Shown here piece by piece: positions 11,208 to 19,479 of a DNA stretch of 64,000 bases; the stretch's first letter is position 1; each line of letters starts with the position of its first letter. The translations under genes were made by a program, and so were the position numbers. The notes beneath the pieces are model-generated. The model searched no databases and was not told the origin of the DNA. It saw nothing but the letters and a program-made list of their open reading frames with translations. Source of the stretch: Pseudomonadota bacterium (lineage in GTDB: Bacteria; Pseudomonadota; Gammaproteobacteria; Xanthomonadales; Xanthomonadaceae); the NCBI GenBank assembly GCA_021821195.1, contig JAKACT010000002.1, positions 558,001-622,000 on the forward strand. The letters are read 5' to 3'.

Positions 11208-13115
11208 TTACGCCGCGTCGCCACGCAGTGCGCGCACCTGCGCTTCCAGCAGTTCGGCGCTGGCAACGCCGCCGTCCACAGGAGCACCCGCCATCACTTC
11301 GACATGGGCACGCAGCCGCCGCGGGATGCGCATGCGGTGCATGCTGCCGTCGCGCCGGCTCCACATGCTGCCCCACATGTTCTTCAGCGCCAGCGGCACC
11401 ACCGGCACGCTCTGTCCGCGCGCGGCGGCGCGTTCGAGGATCTTCTCCATGCCGGACTTGAACGGCGCGATGTTGCCGTCCTTCGTCAGCGCGCCCTCGG
11501 GGAAGATGCAGACCAGCTCGCCTTCGGCCAGCGCCGCGTCCACCGCGTCGAACGCGCGCTGCATCACCTCCGGGTTTTCGCGCGCGCCGGCGATCGGGAT
11601 CGCCTTGGCGGTGCGGAAGATCCAGCGCATCACCGGGATGTTGAAGATCCGGTAATACATCACGAAGCGCGCCGGCCGCGGGATGCAGGCCGACAGGATC
11701 AGCGCATCCATGTAGCTGACGTGGTTGCAGACCAGCAGCGCCGCGCCCTCGTCCGGCACCTGCTTTTCGATGCCGTGCAGCTTCAGCCGGTACAGCGTGC
11801 GCACCATCACCCAGCTGAGGAAGCGCATGAAGAACTCGGGGACGATGCTGAAGATCCAGATCGCCACCAGCGTGTTGGCGATCGCCAGCGCCAGGAACAC
11901 CTGCGGGATGCTCCAGCCGAGGTTGCGCTGCAGCGCCAGGCCAATCAATGCAGCGGCGACGATGAACATCGCGTTCTGGATGTTCATCCCGGAGATCACC
12001 CGCGCCAGCTCGTTGCGCGGCGTGCGGCTCTGGATCAGTGCGAACAGCGGCACCACGAAGAAGCCGGTGAACAGGCCGATGCCGGTCAGGTCCAGCATGA
12101 TCCGCCAGCTGCCGGGTGCGTCGATGAACTGCTGCAGCGACAGCCCGTGCGCCAGCGCCTGCCCGGGCCGGGCGAAATACAGGTCGAGCAGGAAGGCGCT
12201 GACGCCGAACGCGCCCAGCGGTACCAGGCCGATTTCCACGGTGCGCCCGGACAGCTTCTCGCACGACATCGAGCCCACGCCCACGCCCACCGAGAACAGC
12301 GCCAGCGCGAAGATGTAGAGGTTCTGGGTGCCACCGAGGTTGGCCTGCGCGTAGACCGGCAGCTGCGCGGTCAGCACGGTGCCGACGAACCAGAACCAGC
12401 TGACCCCCAGCACCGCGTTGCGCACCGCCAGCTGCCGACGGGTCAGCTGCCAGATGCGCCAGGACTCGCGCAGCAGGTTCCAGTCCACCTTCAGCGCGGG
12501 GTCGCCCGCGTCCACCTTCGGAATCCGCCGCGCCACCAGGTTGCCGGCGATCGCCATCAGGATCACCGACACCGCCGCCACCTGCGGCCCGCGTTCACCG
12601 GCGAGCTGGAAGATCAGCCCGCCGAAGATCATCCCGATCAGGATCGACAGCGAGGTGCCCATCTCCACCAGCCCGTTGCCGCCGGTGAGCTCCTCCGGCT
12701 TGAGCACCGACGGCAGGATCGAATACTTCACCGGTCCGAACAGCGTGGATTGCATGCCGGTGCCGAACAGCGCCAGCAGCAGGATCGGCATGCTCTGCAG
12801 CAGGAAGCCCACTGCTGCCAGCGACATCACCACGATCTCCATGGTCGTGGTGATGACGATCAGCTTCTGTTTCTCCAGCCGCTCCGCGATCTGCCCGGCG
12901 GTGGCCGAGAACAGGAAGTAGGGCAGGATGAAGATCGCCGGCGCGAGGTTGGCGTACAGCCCCATCTGGCTGCTGCCCACCGCCATGTACGCCAGCAGGC
13001 CGATGATCGCCTGCCGGTACACGTTGTCGTTGAACGCGCCCAGCGACTGGACGACGAAATACGGCAGGAAGCGGCGCTGCCGCAGCAGGTCGAATTGCGA
13101 ATGGGCCATCGGCAT
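11208..13115 (-). CDS. MFS lysophospholipid transporter fused to a PlsC-type acyltransferase
   Basis: This 635-residue protein has two parts. Residues 1 to about 400 form a 12-helix MFS module of the LplT type, starting with an LRQRRFLPYFVVQSLGAFND segment. Residues 430-635 form a PlsC/AGPAT acyltransferase with the HX4D catalytic motif (CNHVSYMD) and the FPEGALTKDG block. In E. coli LplT flips lysophosphatidylethanolamine inward and the separate Aas protein reacylates it; here transport and acyl transfer are on one chain, without the acyl-ACP ligase domain of Aas. The likely role is phospholipid recycling. ATG at 13115 is used; 13109 is also possible. It is convergent with ampE, with only four bases between the stops. 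Confidence 0.82.
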   Translation of the reverse strand: MPMAHSQFDLLRQRRFLPYFVVQSLGAFNDNVYRQAIIGLLAYMAVGSSQMGLYANLAPAIFILPYFLFSATAGQIAERLEKQKLIVITTTMEIVVMSLAAVGFLLQSMPILLLALFGTGMQSTLFGPVKYSILPSVLKPEELTGGNGLVEMGTSLSILIGMIFGGLIFQLAGERGPQVAAVSVILMAIAGNLVARRIPKVDAGDPALKVDWNLLRESWRIWQLTRRQLAVRNAVLGVSWFWFVGTVLTAQLPVYAQANLGGTQNLYIFALALFSVGVGVGSMSCEKLSGRTVEIGLVPLGAFGVSAFLLDLYFARPGQALAHGLSLQQFIDAPGSWRIMLDLTGIGLFTGFFVVPLFALIQSRTPRNELARVISGMNIQNAMFIVAAALIGLALQRNLGWSIPQVFLALAIANTLVAIWIFSIVPEFFMRFLSWVMVRTLYRLKLHGIEKQVPDEGAALLVCNHVSYMDALILSACIPRPARFVMYYRIFNIPVMRWIFRTAKAIPIAGARENPEVMQRAFDAVDAALAEGELVCIFPEGALTKDGNIAPFKSGMEKILERAAARGQSVPVVPLALKNMWGSMWSRRDGSMHRMRIPRRLRAHVEVMAGAPVDGGVASAELLEAQVRALRGDAA

Positions 13116-13152
13116 CCCCCGGACGATTGCCGGAGGATAGCGGAAGCCCGTG

Positions 13153-14535
13153 TCAGTACCCGCCGAAGCTGCCCGCTGCGCCGGGGAACACCACCGGGCT
13201 TTCGCTGCCGTCCCTCGCCACCGCCGCCACGCCGAAGAAATAGTTGTCGATGACGATGTTCTGCAGCGTGGTGGCCTCCACGTTGCCCACCCAGCGGCTG
13301 TGCGTCCATTGCGGCTCGGTGGTCAGGCGCCAGTAGATCCGATAGCCGGCCAGGTTGGTCGCCTGCGCGGGCGCGGGGCGCTTCCACTTCAGGGTGGTAT
13401 CGGCGCTGACTGCGCCTTCGATGCGTACGTCCGCGGGTGGCGGCGGTGCGGCGGCCATGCCGGCCAGGGACACCACGTTCAGCGCGGTGAGCTTGGCCGC
13501 ATACGCGAAGTCCACGCCGTCGATGGTGTCGCCGTACACGCGGCGCTGCCCTTGCGGGTCCGTCTCGGTGCGCAGGTCCTGGTGCTGGCGGTCGTAGTGT
13601 TCGTGGGTTTCCATCACCCGCACCGCCGGATAGCCCAGGTCGTTGAACGGCCGGTGGTGGCCGCCGCGGCCGAAGCGGTCCAGTCGGTTCACCATCATCA
13701 CTTCCAGGTTGGGCACGTGCGCCGCCATCCGCGCGATGTAGCGGGCCAGGTTGCGGCTGGGCGAATCCAGCTCGCCGCCGGTGAAGCGGCGCGCGCGCGC
13801 TTCCTCCGCGGTTTCGTTCGCCCGCGTGCCCTCCGAGAACACCCGCGCGGTGACGTTGTCGTGGATGCCGTCGATGCCGCGGCTGTTGCCGATCATGTCG
13901 TTGTTCAGCACCGCCTCCACCCGCCAGCCCTCGCGCTTGGCCTCCGCGGCGAGGAACTTGCCGCCGAACAGGCCCTGTTCCTCCCCGGCCAGCGCCGCGT
14001 ACACGATGGACCCGGCAAAGCGGTGCCGGCTCAGCACCCGCGCGGCCTCCAGCGTGCCGGCCATGCCGCTGGCGTTGTCGTTGGCGCCTGGCGAATCGGA
14101 GGTGGCGTCCATCACGTCGCTGACCCGCGAATCGATGTCGCCGCTCATGATCACGTAGCGATTCGGATCCACGCTGCCGCGCTGGATCGCGATCACGCTG
14201 ACCACTTCCACGGGGCCAGGAATGCGCGGTTCGCCCTGCACCGTACCGCTGACATAGCGCACTTCCAGGCAGCCGCCGCAGGCCTTGGAGATGCGGGTGA
14301 ATTCATCGAACACCCAGCGCCGCGCCGCGCCGATCCCGCGCGTGGCCGACACCGTGTCCGACAGCGTGTGGCGGGTGCCGAAGCCCACCAGCGTGCGCAC
14401 GTCGCGCTCGATGTTGGCGGCCGACGGCGCGCGGCCCAACGCATCCAGCAGCGGCATGTCGGCCGGCGGCGGTGCGTCCTGCGCGAACGCGCTGGCGGTG
14501 GTCAGGCAGAACAGCAGCGGGACGAGCTTGCGCAT
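13153..14535 (-). CDS. Secreted M28 family metallopeptidase with C-terminal Fn3 domain
   Basis: A 460-residue exported protein with a signal peptide (MRKLVPLLFCLTTASAFAQ), an M28 catalytic domain and a C-terminal fibronectin type III-like domain (from about 365, starting PPPADVRI). Metal and catalytic residues are visible: Asp in PGANDNASG, the Glu pair in ALAGEEQGLFG, Asp in NNDMIGNS and His in RGGHHRPFND. The first ligand, normally the His of GHxDS, reads GDIDS here, so Asp takes its place. It is probably a periplasmic or secreted aminopeptidase. The start at 14535 is set by the signal peptide; the upstream frame to 14640 is not protein-like. Confidence 0.8.
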   Translation of the reverse strand: MRKLVPLLFCLTTASAFAQDAPPPADMPLLDALGRAPSAANIERDVRTLVGFGTRHTLSDTVSATRGIGAARRWVFDEFTRISKACGGCLEVRYVSGTVQGEPRIPGPVEVVSVIAIQRGSVDPNRYVIMSGDIDSRVSDVMDATSDSPGANDNASGMAGTLEAARVLSRHRFAGSIVYAALAGEEQGLFGGKFLAAEAKREGWRVEAVLNNDMIGNSRGIDGIHDNVTARVFSEGTRANETAEEARARRFTGGELDSPSRNLARYIARMAAHVPNLEVMMVNRLDRFGRGGHHRPFNDLGYPAVRVMETHEHYDRQHQDLRTETDPQGQRRVYGDTIDGVDFAYAAKLTALNVVSLAGMAAAPPPPADVRIEGAVSADTTLKWKRPAPAQATNLAGYRIYWRLTTEPQWTHSRWVGNVEATTLQNIVIDNYFFGVAAVARDGSESPVVFPGAAGSFGGY

Positions 14536-14676
14536 GGCGGGCCTACGGGCTGGACGAAGCCTGCAGCCTAGCGGTTCGCGGGCACTGGTGGATCGGCCAT
14601 TGGTCGTGCTTTCGCCAATCCGCCGCCGCCTCCGCTCCATGCGGGGGTGGCTTATGCTGGCCGGCGGAGGGAACTA

Positions 14677-17496
14677 ATGCCGCTGAGTCTCAATGAAATC
14701 CGCGAGCGCGCCCGCGCTTTCGCCAAGGAATGGGCCGGGGAATCCAGCGAGCGCGCCGAGGCGCAGAGCTTCTGGAACGACTTCTTCAACGTGTTCGGCG
14801 TCAACCGCCGGCGCGTGGCCGTGTTCGAGCAGAAGGCGGCCCGGTTCACGGGCAGCACCCACGGCCGCATCGACGTGTTCTGGCCCGGCGTGATGCTGGC
14901 CGAACACAAGAGCGAAGGGCGCGACCTCGATGCCGCGTTCGAGCAGGCCACGGACTACTTCGCCGGCCTGAAGGACGCCGAGCTGCCGCGCTTCGTGCTG
15001 GTGTCCGACTTCCAGCGCCTGCGCCTGCACGACCTGGAAACCGGCGAGCGCACCGACTTCCCGCTGGCCGACCTGCACAAAGAGACGGGCCGCTTCGGCT
15101 TCATCAGCGGCTACCAGACCCGCAGCTACAAGGAAGAAGACCCCGTCAACGTGCAGGCCGCCGAGCGCATGGGCAAGCTGCACGATGCGCTGAAAGCCGC
15201 CGGCTACGACGGCCATGCGCTGGAGCTGCTGCTGGTGCGGCTGCTGTTCTGCCTGTTCGCCGACGACACCGGCATCTTCCCGCGCCAGAGCTTCCACGAC
15301 CTGATTTCCCAGCGCACCAGCGAAGACGGTGCCGACTTGGGCATGTGGATCGGGCGCGCGTTCCAGGTGCTCAACACCGCGCCGGAGAAACGCCAGGCCA
15401 CGCTGGACGAGCAGCTGGCGGAGCTGCCCTACGTCAACGGCAAACTGTTCGAGGAAATCCTGCCGCTGGCCGATTTCAACGCGCAGATGCGCGCCCTGCT
15501 GCTGGACGCCAGCACGCTGGACTGGAGCCGGATCAGCCCGGCCATCTTCGGCTCCATGTTCCAGTCGGTGATGGATGCCAAGGCACGCCGCAACCTGGGC
15601 GCGCACTACACCAGCGAGAAGAACATCCTCAAGTTGATCGGCCCGCTGTTCCTGGACGGGTTGAAGGCGGAGCTGGACAAAGCCGGCAACGACGACAGGA
15701 AGCTGGCGCAGTTGCACCGCAAGCTGGCCACGCTGACCTTCCTGGACCCGGCCTGCGGTTGCGGCAACTTCCTGGTGATTGCCTACCGCGAGCTGCGCGC
15801 GCTGGAGCTGGAGATCCTGCGCCGCCAGTTCGCCACCCAGCAGTCGGTGCTGGCGCACGTGCAGGACCACGTGCTGGTGGACGTGGACCAGTTCCACGGC
15901 ATCGAGATCGAGGAGTTCCCGGCGCAGATCGCGCAGGTGGCGATGTGGCTGATGGACCACCAGATGAACCTGCGGGTGTCCGAGCAGTTCGGCGAGAACG
16001 TGGTGCGCCTGCCGCTGAAGAAGTCAGCCACGATTGTCCACGGCAATGCGTTGCGGATGGATTGGAACGACGTGGTGCCGGCGGAGCGGCTGAGCTACAT
16101 CTTGGGGAATCCGCCGTTCGTGGGGAAAAAGGAGCAGAACGCGGATCAGAAGGCCGACATGGCTGCCGTGTTCGCCGGTGTGAAAGGTGCGGGCGTGCTG
16201 GATTTCGTCTGCGCTTGGTATCTGAAGGCTGCCGACTGCATGCAGCAGGCAGCTGCTCGTCATTCCCGCGAAGGCGGGAATGGCGGGCTAAAGGCAGCAT
16301 TCGTCTCCACCAACTCCATCACCCAAGGCGAGCAGGTCGGGATCCTGTGGTCGGAGCTGTACCAGCGCGGCATGCATATCCAGTTTGCGCATCGTACGTT
16401 CAAGTGGAGCAACGAGGCGCGTGGCAAAGCGGCGGTGCATTGCGTGATTGTTGGTTTTAGTCAGGACGACTTGCCGCAGAAGCGGTTGTTCACTTACGAA
16501 GTTGTGGATGGTGAGCCGCATGAGGTCATTGCAGGCAACATCAATCCATATCTGGCCGATGCAATTGACGTGCTCGTGTTTCGGCGTGAAAACCCGGTTT
16601 GTGATGTCCCGCCGATCAGCAAGGGCAGTGAGGCTACCGACTTTGGGTATCTATTCCTTGAACCGAGTGAGCGGGAAGAATTGCTTGCCACAACGCCAGA
16701 GGCGAGTCGATGGTTGCGCCGCGTCTATGGAGGCGACGAATTGATCAACGGCATCGAAAGATGGTGCTTGTGGTTAATAGACGTTCGTCCAGATGAGCTG
16801 CGCCGAATGCCGGATGTACTTGCGCGAGTGGAGCGTGTGCGTCATGAGCGTGCTAAAAGCGGTAAGGCCAGAACGCGCGAGTGGGCGGCCCAGCCAACCT
16901 TGTTCTCAGAGAATCGACAGCCCGATGTGCCGTACTTGGCGGTGCCCAAGGTTTCGTCGGAACGTCGGAGTTATTTGCCTATCGGCTTCTTAACGCCAGA
17001 TGTTATTGCTACCGGCAGCTTGCAGGTCGTGCCGGGTGCTACGGCATTCCACTTTGGTGTCCTCTCTTCAGCAATGCATATGTCGTGGATGCGGTACACA
17101 TGCGGGCGCATGAAAAGTGATTACCAATATTCCAACAGCATCGTCTACAACAACTTCCCTTGGCCCGAGTCGCTCGATGACAAGTCCCGCGCAGCCATCG
17201 AAGCCGCCGCCCAAGCCGTCCTCGACGCTCGCGCCCAATTCCCCGGCTCCACGCTGGCCGACCTCTACGACCCACTGACCATGCCGCCCGCGCTGGTCAA
17301 AGCCCACGCCGCGCTGGACAAGGCGGTGGACGCCGCCTACCTGACCGCCGAAAAAGCCGCCGGCCGCAAGCCGCCGAAGCTCACCACCGACGCCGAGCGC
17401 GTGGCCTTCCTGTTCGAGCGCTACCAGGCCCTCACCAGCCTGCTGCCGGCGGACAAGCCGAAAAAGACGCCGAAGAAGAAAAAGGGGGCCGCATGA
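14677..17496 (+). CDS. MmeI-like type IIL restriction-modification enzyme
   Basis: This 939-residue single-chain enzyme carries nuclease, methyltransferase and target recognition. At the N-terminus D66, E76 and K78 form a PD-(D/E)XK site with the same spacing as MmeI (RIDVFW...EHK). A helical connector follows, then an N6-adenine methyltransferase with SAM motif I (DPACGCGNFLV, from D357) and motif IV (NPPF, N478). The target recognition domain and C-terminal helices complete the MmeI layout; the end is Lys-rich. It starts at ATG 14677 behind GGAGG. Two oddities: a REP-like palindrome is inserted in frame at residues 529-536, and the region after about residue 588 has much lower GC than the rest. 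It overlaps the next gene by four bases (ATGA). Confidence 0.88.
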   Translation: MPLSLNEIRERARAFAKEWAGESSERAEAQSFWNDFFNVFGVNRRRVAVFEQKAARFTGSTHGRIDVFWPGVMLAEHKSEGRDLDAAFEQATDYFAGLKDAELPRFVLVSDFQRLRLHDLETGERTDFPLADLHKETGRFGFISGYQTRSYKEEDPVNVQAAERMGKLHDALKAAGYDGHALELLLVRLLFCLFADDTGIFPRQSFHDLISQRTSEDGADLGMWIGRAFQVLNTAPEKRQATLDEQLAELPYVNGKLFEEILPLADFNAQMRALLLDASTLDWSRISPAIFGSMFQSVMDAKARRNLGAHYTSEKNILKLIGPLFLDGLKAELDKAGNDDRKLAQLHRKLATLTFLDPACGCGNFLVIAYRELRALELEILRRQFATQQSVLAHVQDHVLVDVDQFHGIEIEEFPAQIAQVAMWLMDHQMNLRVSEQFGENVVRLPLKKSATIVHGNALRMDWNDVVPAERLSYILGNPPFVGKKEQNADQKADMAAVFAGVKGAGVLDFVCAWYLKAADCMQQAAARHSREGGNGGLKAAFVSTNSITQGEQVGILWSELYQRGMHIQFAHRTFKWSNEARGKAAVHCVIVGFSQDDLPQKRLFTYEVVDGEPHEVIAGNINPYLADAIDVLVFRRENPVCDVPPISKGSEATDFGYLFLEPSEREELLATTPEASRWLRRVYGGDELINGIERWCLWLIDVRPDELRRMPDVLARVERVRHERAKSGKARTREWAAQPTLFSENRQPDVPYLAVPKVSSERRSYLPIGFLTPDVIATGSLQVVPGATAFHFGVLSSAMHMSWMRYTCGRMKSDYQYSNSIVYNNFPWPESLDDKSRAAIEAAAQAVLDARAQFPGSTLADLYDPLTMPPALVKAHAALDKAVDAAYLTAEKAAGRKPPKLTTDAERVAFLFERYQALTSLLPADKPKKTPKKKKGAA
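16261..16282 (+). repeat. REP-like hairpin repeat inside the MmeI-like gene
   Basis: CATTCCCGC-gaag-GCGGGAATG is a perfect 9-bp stem with a four-base loop. It reads through in frame as HSREGGNG, the translation typical of the widespread CATTCCCGCGAAGGCGGGAATG repeat. A related hairpin is found at 49137-49166 between genes. It lies just after motif IV and before the conserved KAAFVSTNSITQGEQ block. Confidence 0.75.
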
Positions 17497-18371
17497 AGTA
17501 CGCCAAGCTGACCAAGTTGTCCCTGCGCGCCCATCCCGCGCTCAACGAACGCTGGGTGCAGGACCGGATTGCCGAAGATCCGGGCATCCTCGGCTTGGGT
17601 GACGTGATCCTCAAGGACAAGGAGCGCATCCACCCGAAGGCCGGGCGGCTGGACCTGTTATTGCAGGATGCAGACTCCACCCGCAGGTACGAGGTGGAAG
17701 TCCAGCTAGGGAAGACGGACGAATCCCACTTGATTCGCACCATTGAGTACTGGGACATCGAGCGCAAGCGCTATCCGCAGTACGAGCACACGGCCGTCAT
17801 CGTGGCGGAAGAAATCACCTCGCGCTTCCTCAACGTGATTTCCCTGTTCAACGGCACGATCCCGCTGATCGCCATCCAGATGAGCGCGGTGGAACTGGAG
17901 GGCAACGTCTCGTTGCTGTTCACCACCGTGTTGGACGAAGTGAAGCTGGGGCTGGTGGACGAAGACGAGGAAACCCGTGAAGTGACGGACCGCGCCTATT
18001 GGGAGGCCCGCGGCTCCAGGCAAACCGTGGCGATGGCCGACGAGGTGCTTGCCCTGATCCGCGAGTTCGCGCCGGACGTGGAGCTGAAGTACAACAAGTT
18101 CTACATCGGGCTGGCAAAGAACGGCCAGCCCAACAATTTCGTGGTGTTCCGGCCGAAGAAGACCACCATGCGCTTCGAGCCGAGGCTGAGCGCGAGCGAG
18201 GAGATCGAGAAGAAGATCGAGGCCTCCGGAACCGACCTGATGGAATACGACCGTCGATGGAGCCGGTATCGCCTGCGGTTGGACAAGGGCGATGTCCGCA
18301 AGCATGCCGAGTTGATTCGTGAGTTGTGCAAGCTTGCCTACACGGAGAGTGGCGGCGCGGATCTGGCGTAA
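17493..18371 (+). CDS. Uncharacterised protein with a PD-(D/E)XK-like core, coupled to the MmeI-like gene
   Basis: A 292-residue cytoplasmic protein. Its start overlaps the methyltransferase stop (ATGA). Residues 45-85 carry AGRLDLLLQD followed by a YEVEVQLG strand and a helix with TIEYWDIERK. The pattern resembles the NucS/RecB-like PD-(D/E)XK fold, with Asp and Glu in place but Gln where Lys is usual. The C-terminal half (KYNKFYIGLAKNGQPNNFV, then a Trp-Tyr-Arg segment near WSRYRLRL) resembles the DUF5655-type tail seen in this widespread unnamed family. Function is not known. The tight coupling suggests that it works with, or modulates, the restriction enzyme. GC returns to the window norm here. 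Confidence 0.6.
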   Translation: MKYAKLTKLSLRAHPALNERWVQDRIAEDPGILGLGDVILKDKERIHPKAGRLDLLLQDADSTRRYEVEVQLGKTDESHLIRTIEYWDIERKRYPQYEHTAVIVAEEITSRFLNVISLFNGTIPLIAIQMSAVELEGNVSLLFTTVLDEVKLGLVDEDEETREVTDRAYWEARGSRQTVAMADEVLALIREFAPDVELKYNKFYIGLAKNGQPNNFVVFRPKKTTMRFEPRLSASEEIEKKIEASGTDLMEYDRRWSRYRLRLDKGDVRKHAELIRELCKLAYTESGGADLA

Positions 18372-18513
18372 TGTGCCAAGGGCATGGATGTGTCCGACCC
18401 TGCGTTGGTGGTGCCCAGTGGATGTCCATCTGCCTCCGGATCATCGGTGAGGGAGGGGAATGGAACTTCGCTGGACGAATCGGAATGGATGCAATGAACC
18501 CAGGAGACACGCC

Positions 18514-19347
18514 ATGAAAACCCGCACCCACGTGGCCCACGACGACGGCCAGCATCGGCTGGCGGTGCTGATCGACGCCGACAATGCGCAGGCCTCGGTG
18601 ATCGAGGGCCTGCTGGCGGAGGTGGCCAAGTACGGGCTGGCCAGCGTCAAGCGCATCTACGGCGACTTCACCACCCAGCAGCAGGGGCAGTGGAAGAAGG
18701 TGCTGCTGAAGCATTCGATCAGCCCGGTGCAGCAGTTCGCCTACACCAGCGGCAAGAACGCCACCGACAGCGCGCTGATCATCGATGCGATGGACCTGAT
18801 GTACACCGGCCGTTTCGACGGCATGTGCCTGGTCTCCAGCGACAGCGACTTCACCCGCCTTGCGCAGCGCCTGCGCGAGGAGGGCCTGACCGTGTACGGC
18901 TTCGGCGAGCACAAGACGCCGGACCCGTTCGTGCAGGCCTGCGACAAGTTCATCTACACCGAGGTGCTGCGCGCCGAGGCCCCTGAGCCGGTGTCTGAAA
19001 AGCCGCTAGCTGCCGCCAAACGCCCACAAGATGTGCAGTCCAAGGCGGGGCCACTCCCGGAATCTTCGAATCCACCTTCGGAAAACAAGTCAGCGGGCCC
19101 CCTCCCATTGCCTCTTGATCTCCTGCGACAGGCCATTGAAGAAGCATCCGATGAAGAGGGCTGGGCACATCTTGGCCCGATGGGAACCTACCTCAACAAA
19201 ATCAAGCCCAATTTCGATCCGCGCCTGTACGGGCAGAAGAAGCTCAGTGACCTGCTGCGCAAGCATCCGAAGTACTTCAGCGTTGTGGAGCGTGGTACGA
19301 CCGCGACTGGTGGCAAGGTGCTTTACGTGAAGGCACTGGCGGGCTGA
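18514..19347 (+). CDS. NYN domain protein with C-terminal OST-HTH/LOTUS domain
   Basis: This 277-residue protein has an N-terminal NYN (PIN-like, LabA/DUF88) nuclease domain with its acidic residues in AVLIDADNAQ, ATDSALIIDAMD and VSSDSDFTRLAQRL. A Pro/Ser-rich linker (about 150-195) leads to an OST-HTH/LOTUS domain (about 200-277, GPMGTYLNKIKPNFDPRLYG then LSDLLRKHPKYF). NYN proteins are probable RNases; LOTUS domains bind RNA, including G-quadruplexes in studied cases. A good ribosome site (AGGAGA) precedes the ATG. It follows the restriction genes after a 142-base gap on the same strand; whether it belongs with them is open. Confidence 0.82.
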   Translation: MKTRTHVAHDDGQHRLAVLIDADNAQASVIEGLLAEVAKYGLASVKRIYGDFTTQQQGQWKKVLLKHSISPVQQFAYTSGKNATDSALIIDAMDLMYTGRFDGMCLVSSDSDFTRLAQRLREEGLTVYGFGEHKTPDPFVQACDKFIYTEVLRAEAPEPVSEKPLAAAKRPQDVQSKAGPLPESSNPPSENKSAGPLPLPLDLLRQAIEEASDEEGWAHLGPMGTYLNKIKPNFDPRLYGQKKLSDLLRKHPKYFSVVERGTTATGGKVLYVKALAG

Positions 19348-19365
19348 GCGCCCGCTGCGCAGGCA

Positions 19366-19412
19366 GAAAAACACCGGGAGGACGCGCCAGCCGAATGCGC
19401 GCCATCCCGGTG
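19366..19412 (-). terminator. Rho-independent terminator of the outer-membrane protein gene
   Basis: On the minus strand the imperfect hairpin with outer stem CACCGGGA/TCCCGGTG (19372-19379 with 19405-19412) and inner stem CGCGC/GCGCG is followed by TGTTTTTCTG. It lies 68 bases past the minus-strand OMP stop and 19 bases past the NYN stop. Confidence 0.65.
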
Positions 19413-19479
19413 CCGGGGGAGAAAGGCACGCGCCGCCGCCGGCAGGGGGAGCGGGGAGGTGGCGGCGACGCGCGAAGGC

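Noticed and set aside
13150..14571. Plus-strand open frame of 473 codons
   Set aside because: Antisense to the M28 peptidase, which has a signal peptide and zinc ligands.
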